Positions 37,136-47,189 are shown, counted from the first letter of the stretch. The stretch: DNA of 64,000 nucleotides from Cutibacterium granulosum (GCF_900186975.1 NZ_LT906441.1:186001-250000), one strand, 5' to 3'. Translations and numbers: made by a program. Notes: generated by a model from the letters alone, not told the origin.

Positions 37136-38144
37136 CACCACCATCAAGCCCCTGCCCGAGATACTGCGTCCCCTGGTGCGGCCGCGTCGACTGCGCACCA
37201 CCCCGGCCATGCGTCGCATGGTCGCCGAGACCCGGGTGTCCCCCGCCCAGCTCATGCTGCCGGCCTTCGTCGCCGAGGGGCTCACCGAACCCCGCGAGAT
37301 CAGCGCCATGCCCTGGCAGTACCAGCACACCCTGGATTCGATCAAGAAGCTTGCCGAGCAGGCCGCCGAGGCTGGCATCGCCGGAATCGACCTGTTCGGC
37401 GTGCCCACCGAGAAGGACGAGATCGGTTCACAGGCGTGGAATCCGGAAGGAATCCTAAACAAGGGCATCGCCGCCGTGCGTGACGCGGTGGGCGACGACC
37501 TGGTCATCTGCACCGACACCTGCCTGGACGAGTTCACCAGCCACGGCCATTGTGGCGCACTCACCGAGGACGGACGCGTCGACAACGACGCCACCCTGCC
37601 GCTGTACGCCGCGATGGCCGTCAGCCAAGCACGGGCCGGGGCCCACGTCGTCTCCCCCTCGGGCATGATGGACGGCCAGATCGCGGTGATCCGTGAGGCT
37701 CTGGACGACGCCGGGTTCACCGACGTGGCGATCCTGGCCTACTCCGCCAAGTACGCCTCGGCCTTCTTCGGCCCGTTCCGGGAGGCCGTGGACTGCAGCC
37801 TCAAGGGCGATCGCAAGGCCTACCAGCAGGATCCGGCCAACCGCATCGAGGGTATGCGCGAGACCCTGCTCGACGTGGCCGAGGGAGCCGACATGGTCAT
37901 GGTCAAGCCGGCCTCGCACTACCTGGACGTGCTCAGTGACGTCGCCGCCGAGGTGACCATCCCGGTGGCTGCCTACCAGGTGTCGGGTGAGTACGCCATG
38001 CTGGAGTCCGCAGCCGCCAAGGGGTGGATCGACCGTCGCCGTTGCATCAGCGAGTCGCTCACCTCCATCGTGCGAGCCGGAGCCGACATCGTCCTCACCT
38101 ACTGGGCGATCGAGGCCGCCGGCTGGCTGCGCGAGGAATTCTGA
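37128..38144 (+). CDS. hemB: Delta-aminolevulinic acid dehydratase (porphobilinogen synthase)
   Basis: Condenses two ALA to porphobilinogen. The 338-residue protein shows the metal site as [16 protein letters not shown], where the second of the three classic zinc cysteines is Asp, the form common in actinobacteria; the Schiff-base lysines lie in [15 protein letters not shown] and [13 protein letters not shown] 37128 overlaps the hemD end by eight bases. Confidence 0.96.
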   Translation: MTDTTIKPLPEILRPLVRPRRLRTTPAMRRMVAETRVSPAQLMLPAFVAEGLTEPREISAMPWQYQHTLDSIKKLAEQAAEAGIAGIDLFGVPTEKDEIGSQAWNPEGILNKGIAAVRDAVGDDLVICTDTCLDEFTSHGHCGALTEDGRVDNDATLPLYAAMAVSQARAGAHVVSPSGMMDGQIAVIREALDDAGFTDVAILAYSAKYASAFFGPFREAVDCSLKGDRKAYQQDPANRIEGMRETLLDVAEGADMVMVKPASHYLDVLSDVAAEVTIPVAAYQVSGEYAMLESAAAKGWIDRRRCISESLTSIVRAGADIVLTYWAIEAAGWLREEF

Positions 38145-38160
38145 GACCCATGATGTGAAC

Positions 38161-38213
38161 CACGCGTGCCACTCCTGACCGCTGGAGCCACCAGGTCATG
38201 GGAGTGGCGCGTG
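38161..38213. terminator. Long stem-loop between hemB and hemL
   Basis: CACGCGTGCCACTC pairs with GAGTGGCGCGTG (two-base bulge), and the loop contains an inner TGACC/GGTCA pair. It lies 17 bases after the hemB stop. A TTGACA follows at 38238-38243 but without a clear -10, so whether hemL has its own promoter is open. Confidence 0.55.
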
Positions 38214-38269
38214 ATCGGACAACCACACGACGCACTGTTGACAGACACATTTTTGAAAGGGGCGTGCCG

Positions 38270-39580
38270 ATGAGCACCAATGCCGAACTGTTCGACCAGG
38301 CCAAGAAGGTCATTCCCGGCGGGGTGGACTCGCCGGTGCGTGCCTATGGATCGGTGGGTGGGGTGCCGCGATTCATCGACCATGCCCAGGGCCCGTGGAT
38401 CTGGGACGCCGAGGGGCACCGCTACGTCGACCTGGTGTGCACCTGGGGCCCGGCCCTGCTCGGCCACGCCCACCCGAAGGTCGTCCAGGCCGTCAAGGAC
38501 GCCGCCGAGAAGGGACTGAGCTTCGGCGCACCGACGCGCACCGAGACCATGCTCGCCGATGAGATCCGTTCTCGGGTGGATCCGGTGCAGAAGGTCCGGT
38601 TCGTCTCGACGGGAACCGAGGCGACGATGACGGCGGTGCGGTTGGCACGCGGCGCCACCGGGCGTGACGTCATCGTCAAGTTCGCCGGTCTGTACCACGG
38701 CCATTCCGATGCCTTGCTGGCCGCAGCCGGCTCGGGGGTGGCCACCGCAGGGTTGCCCGGCTCGGCCGGTGTGCCGGCGGCCTCCACCGCGGACACTCTC
38801 GTGCTGCCCTACAACGACGTCGACGCCTTGGAGCAGGCCTTCGCCGAGCGCGGCGACGAGATCGCCGGTGTCATCGTCGAGTCCACCCCGGCGAACATGG
38901 GTGTCGTGCCGCCGCTGCCCGGCTTCTGCACCGCCATCCGCAAACTCACCGCCGAGCACGACGCGATCATGATCGTCGACGAGGTGCTCGCCGGGTTCCG
39001 CTGCTCGGCAGCCGGGTACTGGGGGGTCCTGGACCGCGACGGGGAGCACTTCGTGCCGGATCTGTTCACCTTCGGCAAGGTCGTCGGTGGCGGCATGCCG
39101 CTGGCCGCGCTGGGAGGGCGCGCCGAGGTGATGGACCTGCTGGCCCCCACCGGACCCGTCTACCAGGCCGGAACCCTGTCGGGGAATCCGTTGGCGACGA
39201 TCGCCGGGCTCACCACCCTGCAGCTGGCCGACGCGGGCGTCTACACCCGTCTCGATGCTCGCTCCGAGCAGTGGCGTGACGCCCTGCACGGGGCTCTGGG
39301 CCGCGCCGGGGTGCCGCACCAGATCAACAACGCGGCATCGCTGTTCAGCGTCTTCCTGGGCTGCGAGCAGCCGGTGCACGACTACGAGGGCGCCAAGTCG
39401 CAGAATGCGGAGGCGTACTCGGCGTTCTTCCACTCCATGCTGGACGACGGGGTCAACCTGCCGCCGAGCTGCTTCGAGGCATGGTTCCTCTCCGACGCCC
39501 ACGACGAGGAGACCTTCGAGGTCTTCACCGCTGCGCTCCCGGCAGCCTGTGAGGCGGCGGCCAAGGTGATCGGTGGCTGA
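38270..39580 (+). CDS. hemL: Glutamate-1-semialdehyde 2,1-aminomutase
   Basis: PLP enzyme making ALA from glutamate-1-semialdehyde, the step after HemA. The 436-residue protein has [47 protein letters not shown], and the PLP lysine in [18 protein letters not shown]. Start ATG 38270 has AAAGGGG upstream. The stop region overlaps mutY by eight bases. Confidence 0.96.
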   Translation: MSTNAELFDQAKKVIPGGVDSPVRAYGSVGGVPRFIDHAQGPWIWDAEGHRYVDLVCTWGPALLGHAHPKVVQAVKDAAEKGLSFGAPTRTETMLADEIRSRVDPVQKVRFVSTGTEATMTAVRLARGATGRDVIVKFAGLYHGHSDALLAAAGSGVATAGLPGSAGVPAASTADTLVLPYNDVDALEQAFAERGDEIAGVIVESTPANMGVVPPLPGFCTAIRKLTAEHDAIMIVDEVLAGFRCSAAGYWGVLDRDGEHFVPDLFTFGKVVGGGMPLAALGGRAEVMDLLAPTGPVYQAGTLSGNPLATIAGLTTLQLADAGVYTRLDARSEQWRDALHGALGRAGVPHQINNAASLFSVFLGCEQPVHDYEGAKSQNAEAYSAFFHSMLDDGVNLPPSCFEAWFLSDAHDEETFEVFTAALPAACEAAAKVIGG

Positions 39581-40532
39581 CGACGTCCATCGGGCATCCG
39601 GTCCGGCCACGTCGGCGTTGGGAACGGACAGCCCCGTCACGAATTCCCTCACCTGCCCGCCTCCCCGGCCCCGCGGCCTGGATCCCGAGACAGTGGCAAC
39701 GGTCTGTGCCTGGTACCGCACCAATGGCCGTGATCTGCCGTGGCGCCGGCCGGGAACCTCCCCGTGGGCAGTGCTCGTCAGTGAGGTGATGAGCCAGCAG
39801 ACGCCGGTGGCCCGGGTGATCGGCCCGTGGACCGAGTGGATGCAGCGCTGGCCCACCCCGGACGACCTGGCCGAGGAGGAACCCGGTACTGCCGTGGCCG
39901 CCTGGGGGCGGCTAGGCTACCCGCGCCGGGCACTACGGTTGCACGCCTGTGCGGTGGCCATCGCCACCCAGCACGACGGCCAGGTACCGAGCGATCGCGA
40001 CGAGCTGGTCTCGCTGCCCGGAATCGGCGACTACACGGCGGCAGCGGTCGTCTCGTTCGCCTTCGGGGGTCGGGCGGTGGTGTTGGACACCAATGTTCGC
40101 CGTCTCATCGCCCGGGCCGAGTGCGGGATCGGCAACTGCCCCAGCTCGCTCACCCGGGCGGAACGCGAGCTGGCGTCGGGCTTGGTGCCCGACGACGCCC
40201 CAGCGCGGTGGGCGGTGGCGTCGATGGAGTTGGGAGCGCTGGTGTGCACGGCCCGCTCCCCGCACTGCACCGAGTGCCCGATCGCCGGTTCGTGTCGCTG
40301 GTTGGCCGCTGGGCGTCCGGACAATGCCCCGACCCGTCGTGCCCAACCGTGGAAGGGCACCGACCGGCAGTGCCGCGGGGTGATCATGGACGTGGTGCGC
40401 AACTGCCCGGATGGGGTGCCGGTGGAGACGACCCTGTCGGCCTGGCCGCATCGGGACCAGGCCGAGCACTGCCTCGACTGGCTCGTTGCAGACGGGCTGC
40501 TGCACCGCACGGACGACACCGTGCGGTTGTGA
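39573..40532 (+). CDS. mutY: A/G-specific adenine glycosylase
   Basis: Removes adenine mispaired with 8-oxoguanine. 319 residues: catalytic glutamate in [15 protein letters not shown], helix-hairpin-helix [19 protein letters not shown] with the catalytic aspartate in [13 protein letters not shown], and the [4Fe-4S] loop C-x6-C-x2-C-x5-C ([17 protein letters not shown]). The C-terminal NUDT1-like domain is reduced to a short winged segment, as in other actinobacterial forms. GTG 39573 start within hemL. An N-terminal extension of about 35 residues is Ser/Pro-rich. Confidence 0.93.
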   Translation: MADDVHRASGPATSALGTDSPVTNSLTCPPPRPRGLDPETVATVCAWYRTNGRDLPWRRPGTSPWAVLVSEVMSQQTPVARVIGPWTEWMQRWPTPDDLAEEEPGTAVAAWGRLGYPRRALRLHACAVAIATQHDGQVPSDRDELVSLPGIGDYTAAAVVSFAFGGRAVVLDTNVRRLIARAECGIGNCPSSLTRAERELASGLVPDDAPARWAVASMELGALVCTARSPHCTECPIAGSCRWLAAGRPDNAPTRRAQPWKGTDRQCRGVIMDVVRNCPDGVPVETTLSAWPHRDQAEHCLDWLVADGLLHRTDDTVRL

Positions 40533-40786
40533 GGGGACGGCCTCGCACGACTCGCCACTCCGCCTGCCCGGTGCTGCACCGACAGACGACGGGTGATCCA
40601 GAGAAACATCGTCCCAGGATTGGCGCACTGCATGGACCGGATGGAGAGTTGTCGTGACAGGGACGGGACCCTCTGCCAAAGCAGGCGCCGCCGATCCGAC
40701 AGCTGGTGGAGCCTGCGTCGTGGCAACAATCATCGGCCAAGGCCGGCCAAGGTCACGCCGAAGGCAGAACTCAATCATCAGACTTG

Positions 40787-40792
40787 TAGGCT
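40787..40792 (+). promoter_or_regulatory. -10 box of a leaderless promoter before the leader ORF
   Basis: TAGGCT followed by GCTGTC and then ATG at 40799: the -10 to start spacing of 6 bases marks a leaderless transcript. The ATG belongs to a 26-codon frame, not to the downstream kinase-like gene. Confidence 0.5.
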
Positions 40793-40798
40793 GCTGTC

Positions 40799-40879
40799 AT
40801 GTTGCCCATCCGCGTGCTGCTGGCCGACGCACCCCTTGCACACCATGACACCGCAGGGCAAGGACAGCACCATGTGTGA
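40799..40879 (+). CDS. Possible 26-residue leader peptide upstream of the kinase-like gene
   Basis: Leaderless ATG 40799 opens a 26-codon frame (begins MLPIRVLLADAPLAHH, ends QGQHHV). Its TGA at 40877-40879 lies just after the ATG (40872) of the next gene, so ribosomes ending here could restart on it. The peptide has four histidines in its second half. It may be a coupling device or a real leader peptide; it may also simply be untranslated. Confidence 0.4.
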   Translation: MLPIRVLLADAPLAHHDTAGQGQHHV

Positions 40880-41402
40880 TGTTCTCGACCTCATTGACGC
40901 CCGGGTCACTGACCATGCTCGCCCCGTGGTCCTCGTGGATGGACGCTCCGGAGCCGGCAAGACGACTCTGGCGGCCCAGCTGGCTGCTCGCCATCCGAAC
41001 TGGCAGCTGGTTCATGCCGATGACATCTACCCCGGGTGGACGGGGTTGTCCGGGGTGTGGGACCTCACCAGTCTGTGGAACCCCGAACCCAGCTACCTCA
41101 GCTGGGACTGGTACCAGATGTGCCACGGGTCACGGGTGCCGTTGGACGCACACCTGCCCATGATCGTCGAGGGTGCCGGGGTGCTCACCCCCGCCAACCG
41201 GGCTCACGCGACGTTGGGCGTCTGGTGTGAGCTTGACGCGCCCACTCGTCGAGGCCGGGCACTGCGCCGCGACCCCGAGTTCCAGGCGTACTGGGCAATG
41301 TGGGCGATTCAGGAAGGACTGCACATCGCCCGCAACCGACCGACCGAGCTCGCAGACCTCACCGTGGACTGCGCCGCGAAGGACGGTGCACCGGCTCGGT
41401 GA
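40872..41402 (+). CDS. P-loop nucleoside kinase-like protein
   Basis: A 176-residue AAA/uridine-kinase-like protein: Walker A DGRSGAGKTTLAAQ, then LVHADDIYPGW, a substrate-type DD(I/L)YPG motif, and a C-terminal ARNRPTELADLTVD. The P-loop and DDIYPGW pattern are typical of an actinobacterial family annotated as ATP-binding or nucleoside/nucleotide kinase. Start ATG 40872 has AAGGA seven bases upstream and overlaps the leader ORF. Substrate unknown. Confidence 0.8.
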   Translation: MCDVLDLIDARVTDHARPVVLVDGRSGAGKTTLAAQLAARHPNWQLVHADDIYPGWTGLSGVWDLTSLWNPEPSYLSWDWYQMCHGSRVPLDAHLPMIVEGAGVLTPANRAHATLGVWCELDAPTRRGRALRRDPEFQAYWAMWAIQEGLHIARNRPTELADLTVDCAAKDGAPAR

Positions 41403-41413
41403 CGCCGGCCGAT

Positions 41414-41437
41414 GGCCACGCTCGTCCACAGACGGTC
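41414..41437. repeat. 24-bp direct repeat, copy 1
   Basis: GGCCACGCTCGTCCACAGAC plus GGTC; contains the mini-stem CGTC-CACA-GACG. An identical copy lies 61 bases downstream (41475-41498). Between them sits a small hairpin (GGCGG...CCGCC). Located in the convergent gap before the rhomboid gene, possibly 3'-end processing or termination signals. Confidence 0.75.
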
Positions 41438-41474
41438 AGGCGGTTCTCTCATCCGCCGCTTCAACTCTTTGCGC

Positions 41475-41498
41475 GGCCACGCTCGTCCACAGACGGTC
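41475..41498. repeat. 24-bp direct repeat, copy 2
   Basis: Perfect copy of 41414-41437. The remaining 200 bases up to the rhomboid stop at 41708 hold no gene that I can support. Confidence 0.75.
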
Positions 41499-41707
41499 GG
41501 GCGAGGGATACCGGGCGGGAGCCAATCCAGTGCCTCCACTGCTTCCGGTCACACCCCCCATCCAGGGGGACCGAGCAGGCGACTGAGGCGTCCTGACCAC
41601 TCCACCAAGGGAACAGTGACCGGGTGAACAGCTGACTGCGGGCACGCGGGACCGACCAGTCTTGCACCCCAGGCAGCCTTGACAGTTCGCGGCCTCGTGG
41701 CGCGACG

Positions 41708-42685
41708 TCACACCAGCAGGTACTTCACCACGGCAATGGCGAGGAGCGCCAGCGTCAGCACTCCCATCCGTCGCCAGGTGGCAGGTCTGCTGCCCCGGGA
41801 GACGCGGTTGGCGTCGTCGAAGAAGATCCATCCCGAGGCCAGGCCGGCAAGGAATCCGCCGACATGGGCCTGCCATGCGATCCCGGGGAAGAAGAACGCC
41901 AGGCCGAAGTTGAGGGCCAGCACCACCCACAGCGACCGGTTGGACAGGCCCAGCTTGCGCTGGACCACCAGCAGCACACCGAACAGCCCGAAGATGGCCC
42001 CGGACGCACCGAGCACCCCCTGTCCCCAGGAGGGCAGGACGGCACCATCACTGCCCGGTGAGGCCATCGCGACGTAGACGACGCCACCGGCCAGGGCAGA
42101 CAGTGCGTAGGCAGCAATGTATCTGGCACGTCCGAGGAATATCTCCAGAGCCCGTCCGAGCGCCCACAGCGCGTACATGTTGAACAGGATGTGGGCGATC
42201 TCCGGGGCATGGGCGAAGGCCGAGGTGACGAATCGCCACGGCTGAGTGGCTCCCAGCGCGGGAACCAGAATGATCTGGTCGACGAAGCCCGGGAACACGA
42301 GTTCCGCCAGCCACACGATGACGCAGATCGCAATGATGGTGTAGGTGACGACCGGGGTCTGGGAGGTGGTGGTCCGGGAGCGACGTCGGCGGCCCCGCGA
42401 GGTGGCCCGGGAGCGCCCCGATCGGGAGTCACTCATCTGGGCGGCCTGGGGTGGAGCCCAGGCAGGGTCGGGCTGCGACCGATCAGGTTTCGGAGCATCG
42501 GCCCGTGGTTGGCTCAGCTGGGGCTGCCCATCAGAGCCACCACCCCACGGCTGGGCGCCCGATGGCGGAGGCGTCTGCCAGTCAGGGCTGGGGCTGGCCG
42601 GGCCCTGTTCGGGACTCGTGTCGTCAGACTGCCAGCTGGACGATCCGCCGGACTCGGGCTGGTGGGGGCTGGGATGGTCACTCAT
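41708..42685 (-). CDS. Rhomboid-family intramembrane serine protease
   Basis: Six-helix intramembrane protease of 325 residues. The catalytic serine lies in GASGAIFGLFG and the catalytic histidine in AWQAHVGGFLAGLASG; the conserved AHILFNMYALW precedes them. The N-terminal 110 residues are cytoplasmic, Pro/Gln/Ser-rich, then very basic (RSRATSRGRRRRSR) before the first helix. Start ATG 42685. Substrates unknown. The DHA2 transporter upstream ends only 36 bases before. Confidence 0.92.
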   Translation of the reverse strand: MSDHPSPHQPESGGSSSWQSDDTSPEQGPASPSPDWQTPPPSGAQPWGGGSDGQPQLSQPRADAPKPDRSQPDPAWAPPQAAQMSDSRSGRSRATSRGRRRRSRTTTSQTPVVTYTIIAICVIVWLAELVFPGFVDQIILVPALGATQPWRFVTSAFAHAPEIAHILFNMYALWALGRALEIFLGRARYIAAYALSALAGGVVYVAMASPGSDGAVLPSWGQGVLGASGAIFGLFGVLLVVQRKLGLSNRSLWVVLALNFGLAFFFPGIAWQAHVGGFLAGLASGWIFFDDANRVSRGSRPATWRRMGVLTLALLAIAVVKYLLV

Positions 42686-42721
42686 GGTTCTCCTGTGTCG
42701 GGCTGCCAGCCTCGAGGGTAC

Positions 42722-44380
42722 CTAATCGGACGACGCCTTGAAATCGGCGAAGAAGGCGACGACGAGGGCTGCCAGACCCATCTCGATGGCAGGTACGAGC
42801 ATGGACTGGCCGAATCCACGCGACAGATCCCCGTGGGTCGCCACCAGACGCCAGTCCATGACGGCGGCGATGAGCGCCGAGCCCAGCACCGATCCCACCT
42901 GGCGGATGGCGTTGTTGACGCCCGATCCCGCTCCTGCGACGTCGAGGCGCAGGTCGTGGGTGGTGGTCAGGGACACCGGACTCCACACGAACGACGACCC
43001 TGCTCCCATGACGGCTCCGATGAGCGAGAACACCCACAGTGGTGTCGTCGGGGTCATGAGGAGGAACCACAACAGGGAGCAGGCGGTCACCGTCAGCGTC
43101 CCCACCAGACCGATTCGTCCGGATCTGCGACGCTGCAGGATGCGCCCGGCGAAGGGGGAGCAGATCGCGGTCGCCACGGCCGTCGTCGCGAGCAGCAGGG
43201 CCGCCTTGGTGGGGGTGAGCCCGCAGGCGGTCTGCAGGTACAGGGCAGTGATCAGGCTGAAGGACGACACATTGGCCCCGACGAAGAAGATGGCGGCGTT
43301 GCCCAAGGTGAAGTTGCGGTTGCGGAACAACCCCAGCGGGACCAGGGGCTGTGCGTCCCGGCGCTCCATGCGCCGTTCGTACCAGACGAACAACCCCAGG
43401 AACACCACGCCGAGGGCGATGAGCAGCGGTACCGAGATGATGCCGGTGATGACGCCCCAGTCGTAGGTCTGGCCTTCCTGGATGCCGAAGACGATGAGGC
43501 TCATGGCGATGCCCGACAGAATCATTCCCCACCAGTCGAGTTTCGCCGCGGTGCGTGGCATCACTGGCACGGCGACCAGGGCGCGCCACAGGCCGATCAC
43601 CCCGATGGGCACGTTGACCAGGAAGATCCATTCCCAGCCCAAGCTGTCCACGAGCACTCCGCCGAGAATGGGGCCTACGAAGCCGGCCACCCCGGCCACA
43701 CCGCCCCACACGCCCATGGCAGCTCCGCGGATGCGCGGCGGGAAGAGCTGGGTGATGAGTGTCATGGACTGTGGGGCCATGAGCGCTGCACCAATCCCCT
43801 GGACGGCGCGGCAGGTGATGAGCATGCCGATGGTTCCGGACAGTCCGCAGGCCAGCGACGCAAGGGTGAAGATCGTCATACCGATGGCATAGATGTTGCG
43901 GGTGCCGAATCGGTCGCCCAGTCGTCCGCTGATGAGCAGCGGGACGGCGTAGGTGAGCAGGTAGGCCGAGGTCACCCAGACCCCGCCGTCCAGATCGGTG
44001 TGCAGGTTGTGGATGATCGCGGGCATGGCCGTGGTGACGATGGTGGCGTCTACCAGGATCATGAAGAAACCGATGAGCAGGGCTCGCAGTGCCTGCCAGG
44101 CGCGTTTCTCGGTGACGACCTTGCCGTCGGAGTCCAAGGCCAGGTCGTGGCTCCGTCCCAGGCCCTGTTCGGGTACGGCATCCCGCAGGCCCGGCCCACG
44201 TCTCGAATCCTGAGTCGGCTCGGGACCCTGGATCCCATTCGGTTTCCGGGTCGGATCAGGGTTCTGGGCCGGATCGTGCTGCCGCCTCGGACCGCGCTCG
44301 GACGGTGCGTCGGAGTCTCCCGGTCCCGGATGTCGGTTGGGATGTGTGGGGTCCGTTGCTGGGGACGGCTCGGATGGCAA
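42722..44380 (-). CDS. DHA2-family MFS drug/solute exporter
   Basis: About 552 residues with 14 predicted membrane helices. Family motifs: IVTTAMPAIIHNLH (motif D1 region), SGRLGDRFGTRNIYAIG (motif A), RAVQGIGAALMAPQSMTLI (motif B), GPILGGVLVDSLGWEWIFLVNVPIG (motif C and after). This is the EmrB/QacA type. The N-terminal 90 residues are a Pro/Asp/Arg-rich cytoplasmic extension. Predicted start is TTG 44380 with AGGAG upstream; a start nearer the first helix cannot be excluded. Substrate not predictable. Confidence 0.9.
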   Translation of the reverse strand: MPSEPSPATDPTHPNRHPGPGDSDAPSERGPRRQHDPAQNPDPTRKPNGIQGPEPTQDSRRGPGLRDAVPEQGLGRSHDLALDSDGKVVTEKRAWQALRALLIGFFMILVDATIVTTAMPAIIHNLHTDLDGGVWVTSAYLLTYAVPLLISGRLGDRFGTRNIYAIGMTIFTLASLACGLSGTIGMLITCRAVQGIGAALMAPQSMTLITQLFPPRIRGAAMGVWGGVAGVAGFVGPILGGVLVDSLGWEWIFLVNVPIGVIGLWRALVAVPVMPRTAAKLDWWGMILSGIAMSLIVFGIQEGQTYDWGVITGIISVPLLIALGVVFLGLFVWYERRMERRDAQPLVPLGLFRNRNFTLGNAAIFFVGANVSSFSLITALYLQTACGLTPTKAALLLATTAVATAICSPFAGRILQRRRSGRIGLVGTLTVTACSLLWFLLMTPTTPLWVFSLIGAVMGAGSSFVWSPVSLTTTHDLRLDVAGAGSGVNNAIRQVGSVLGSALIAAVMDWRLVATHGDLSRGFGQSMLVPAIEMGLAALVVAFFADFKASSD

Positions 44381-44637
44381 GGGCGCTCCTGGGGTGACGG
44401 TCAGGTGGGCAGACTTCGAACGGCAAGCTGCTGGGCGGAATCGTACGTGTCATGTCCGTGCTGGGGCACGCGCGATCAAGGCAAGTCTAGAGCTTGGCCT
44501 CAAAAGCAGAGAGCCGTCACAACCTGGCGGCCACGCCCTTCAGGCTGACAGCCCGGATTGCGACATGCCGTGGTGAGCCACGACACCTCACCACGGTACC
44601 GGCCCGAGGTGTCTGGATGGTTCGTCCCGTGGCTGGC

Positions 44638-45540
44638 TCACCGGCGTTGCGCAAGTGCCGAGGCGATCGACTCGGCGATCGTGGTGTCACGGAACTCGAA
44701 TCCGTGGTCGAGGAGCTTGGCGGGTTTGACGCGCTGGCCGGCGCAGATCGTCTCGTCGACGAGTTCGGGGCCGAGCACTGCCTTGGCGATCGGGGTCGGG
44801 AAGGACACCACGGCTGGGCGGTGCAGCGCCTTGGCCAGGGCCTTGGTGAACTGCGCGTTGGTGGCCGGGGCGGGCCCGGTGAGGTTGACGGGTCCGGTGA
44901 TGGTGTCGTCGGTGAGGATCTTCACCATGGCCGAGACGTGGTCGTCCAGGCTGATCCACGACAGGTACTGCCGGCCGTCACCGACCTTGCCGCCCAGTCC
45001 GAACTGGAACAGCGGCCGCTCTTTACCGAGGAATCCACCGGAGGGGCTGATGACCTGCCCGGTGCGCAGCGTCGCCACGCGTACCCGCTGGGGTGCGGAC
45101 GCGGCGGCCTCCTCCCAGCTGCGGCACACCTGTGCCAGGAATCCGGAACCGGACCTGTCGTCCTCGTAAAGCCACCGGTCACCGCAGTGTGCGCCGTAGA
45201 AGCCCACCGCCGAACCACTGAGGAAGATCCGGCAGCGCGATGACGACTCCAGGGCCTGCACGACGAGTCGGGTGGAGTTGACGCGGGAGGACACGAGCGT
45301 GTCCTTGTAGTCGTCGGTCCACCGCGAACCGGCGATCGGGGCACCAGCCAGGTTGACGACGGCGTCGACGTCGTCAAGGCACGGCGGATCGATGGACAGA
45401 CTGCTCGGGTCCCAGCGACGGTCGGAAGGCTGGCTGGGTTCGTGGCGAGTCAGGGTGACGACGTCATGGCCTTCCTCACGCAGCCGGGTGGCCAGTGCTG
45501 CTCCGATGAGACCGGTGGACCCTCCGATGGCTACTCGCAT
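44638..45540 (-). CDS. TIGR01777 family NAD-dependent epimerase-like protein
   Basis: A 300-residue short-chain epimerase-like protein. The Rossmann motif VAIGGSTGLIGAALATRL is followed by the family's VVNLAGAPIAG, SRVNSTR, GSAVGFYGAH, and the C-terminal domain with LKPAKLL-like (VKPAKLLDHGFEFR). Leaderless start: TAGGCT (45547-45552 minus) then 6 bases then ATG 45540. Function in the family is unknown (older name cell-division inhibitor SulA homologue is not supported). Confidence 0.88.
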   Translation of the reverse strand: MRVAIGGSTGLIGAALATRLREEGHDVVTLTRHEPSQPSDRRWDPSSLSIDPPCLDDVDAVVNLAGAPIAGSRWTDDYKDTLVSSRVNSTRLVVQALESSSRCRIFLSGSAVGFYGAHCGDRWLYEDDRSGSGFLAQVCRSWEEAAASAPQRVRVATLRTGQVISPSGGFLGKERPLFQFGLGGKVGDGRQYLSWISLDDHVSAMVKILTDDTITGPVNLTGPAPATNAQFTKALAKALHRPAVVSFPTPIAKAVLGPELVDETICAGQRVKPAKLLDHGFEFRDTTIAESIASALAQRR

Positions 45541-46010
45541 GTTTCCAGCCTAGGTGGCAAAGGCGAGCATCACGAGAATGTGATCGTGTCCAGAAGCAGC
45601 TGAGCGTGAACATGGCAGGTGCGTGTCCTCACCACTCGTCGATCTGCTGCACGGGTCTGGAAGGCATTCCCCGGCTCCTACGCGCCTGCGCCGAGCCGTC
45701 TCCCGACATGTGCCGACGTCCTCGCTTGCAACCCGCTCGCCGTCGATCACTCCAGTGACGTTGACGCAATCCCCCCATGAGCAGACCGTGACGTGAATGG
45801 GCAGACGTGACGTGGGATCCGAGTCAATGCGGACAGTGGGCGGGGATGTTCGTTGCAGCAGGGCATCCCTCTGGAGGCACGGGATAGGGGGGAGGCACTG
45901 GGTAGGGTCGGTGACGGTTCCACGGCACGGCACCTGGCCTGACCCGTCGAGTTTCGACCGCCCAGTGCCGCCGCGGCCTCGATCGTGCACATACCGTCAG
46001 GAGGTTCGTC
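45541..46010. other. Intergenic region upstream of the DUF2891 gene
   Basis: A 470-base divergent gap. It contains a 20-base tandem motif GCAGA-CGTGACGTG (45781-45795 and 45801-45814) and, near the right end, GGATAGGGGGG / GGGTAGGGTCGG. TAGGGT at about 45903 may be the -10 for the DUF2891 gene. The minus-strand open frame across the gap has no family resemblance or ribosome-binding site. Confidence 0.45.
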
Positions 46011-47189
46011 ATGGCCCTCATCAGTCATGCCCAGGGGTGGGTTCGTACCATCATCGACGGTCTCAACCGCCCCTTTCCGTGGGGTGCCGCCCATCATTCC
46101 TCGGGGCCGGACGACGTCGACGTCACCCCGTGGCTGCTGCATCCGGCTTTCCATGGTTGTCTGGACTGGCACTCCTCGGCGCACATGCAGTGGTCCGGCG
46201 TCACCTTGTTGGCCTGTGCAGCCCAGAGGATTGAATCTGCCACCCGCGACGAACTGGTCGACGTGCTCAATGACCGGCTCACCGTCGCCAACGCCCAGGT
46301 GGAGAAGGATTATCTGCGCACCCATCGCGGATTTGAGCGTCCCTACGGCTGGGGATGGGCGGCGCTGCTGGCTGCCCAGTGCGAGGTGGCCCGGCCCGCT
46401 GAAACGCGACACGTGGTTGCCACGGGGGCGCCGTCCACCAGTGATGGATCAAGCCAGCGCTCCTGCGCCTCGGCCACCACATTCCTCACTGCACTCTCCG
46501 GAGCCACCGAGACCCGGCAGACCAATGAGCAGGAGGCGGACACGGTTCCCGAGGCAACGGATTGGGCCGAGGCCACCGGGATCGTCACGAAGCAGGTGTT
46601 CGCGAACCTGATGGCCTGGCTGCCGAACCTCACCATGCCGGTGCGCACCGGCACCCACGACAACACGGCCTTCGGCATCGGGCTGTGCCTGGACGCGGCA
46701 CGAGTTCTGGGGCGCACCGACGTCGTCGCCGCAATCGTCGAGCACTCCCACCGCTTCTTCGACGCCGACCGCGACTACCCGGTGGAGTGGGAGCCCAGTG
46801 GCCACGACTTCCTCTCCGCCGGGCTGAGCGAGGCCCATCTCATGGCCCGGGTGTTCCAGGTCGAGGGACGAGGCGAGGAGTTCGGGGGCTGGTTGTCGGC
46901 GTTCCTGCCACGTCTGGGACAGGCCGGCGACACCCTCCTGACCGTTCCCGACGTGCTCGACGGCACCGACGGCAGGTTGGCGCACCTGTACGGGCTGAGT
47001 CTGTCGCGGGCCTGGCAACTGCGGGCCCTGGCGCCGTGGCTCGACGAGGACGTCCAGCGCCGCATCGCCCAGGTCACGGCTCGGCAGGTGAGTGCGGTGG
47101 AGCCCCAGATCAGTGACGGGGACTTCATGGCCACCCATTGGTTGGTGTCGTTCGCGGTGCAGGCGGAGCTGGCGTCAAGCAAGTACTGA
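46011..47189 (+). CDS. DUF2891 family protein
   Basis: A 392-residue protein of DUF2891, an (alpha/alpha)-barrel-like family of unknown function. Conserved blocks: HPAFHGCLDWHSSAHMQW, GFERPYGWGWAALL, VRTGTHDNTAFGIGLCLDAA, DYPVEWEPSGHDFLSAGLSE. A segment at about residues 127-185 (rich in Ser/Thr/Ala/Glu) appears inserted relative to the motifs. Start ATG 46011 has GGAGG. The last 15 bases overlap, tail to tail, the DUF3883 gene, which suggests its 3' end was remodelled by an insertion. Confidence 0.85.
   Translation: MALISHAQGWVRTIIDGLNRPFPWGAAHHSSGPDDVDVTPWLLHPAFHGCLDWHSSAHMQWSGVTLLACAAQRIESATRDELVDVLNDRLTVANAQVEKDYLRTHRGFERPYGWGWAALLAAQCEVARPAETRHVVATGAPSTSDGSSQRSCASATTFLTALSGATETRQTNEQEADTVPEATDWAEATGIVTKQVFANLMAWLPNLTMPVRTGTHDNTAFGIGLCLDAARVLGRTDVVAAIVEHSHRFFDADRDYPVEWEPSGHDFLSAGLSEAHLMARVFQVEGRGEEFGGWLSAFLPRLGQAGDTLLTVPDVLDGTDGRLAHLYGLSLSRAWQLRALAPWLDEDVQRRIAQVTARQVSAVEPQISDGDFMATHWLVSFAVQAELASSKY

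Noticed and set aside
38099-39856. Long minus-strand open frame opposite hemL and mutY
   Set aside because: Antisense to two genes with full catalytic motifs; shadow frame.
42191-44548. Very long plus-strand open frame opposite the rhomboid and transporter genes
   Set aside because: High-GC shadow of well-supported minus-strand genes; composition is Gly/Arg/His/Asp-rich with no family motif.
45550-45990. Minus-strand 146-codon frame upstream of the DUF2891 gene
   Set aside because: No family resemblance, no ribosome-binding site, random-looking composition.
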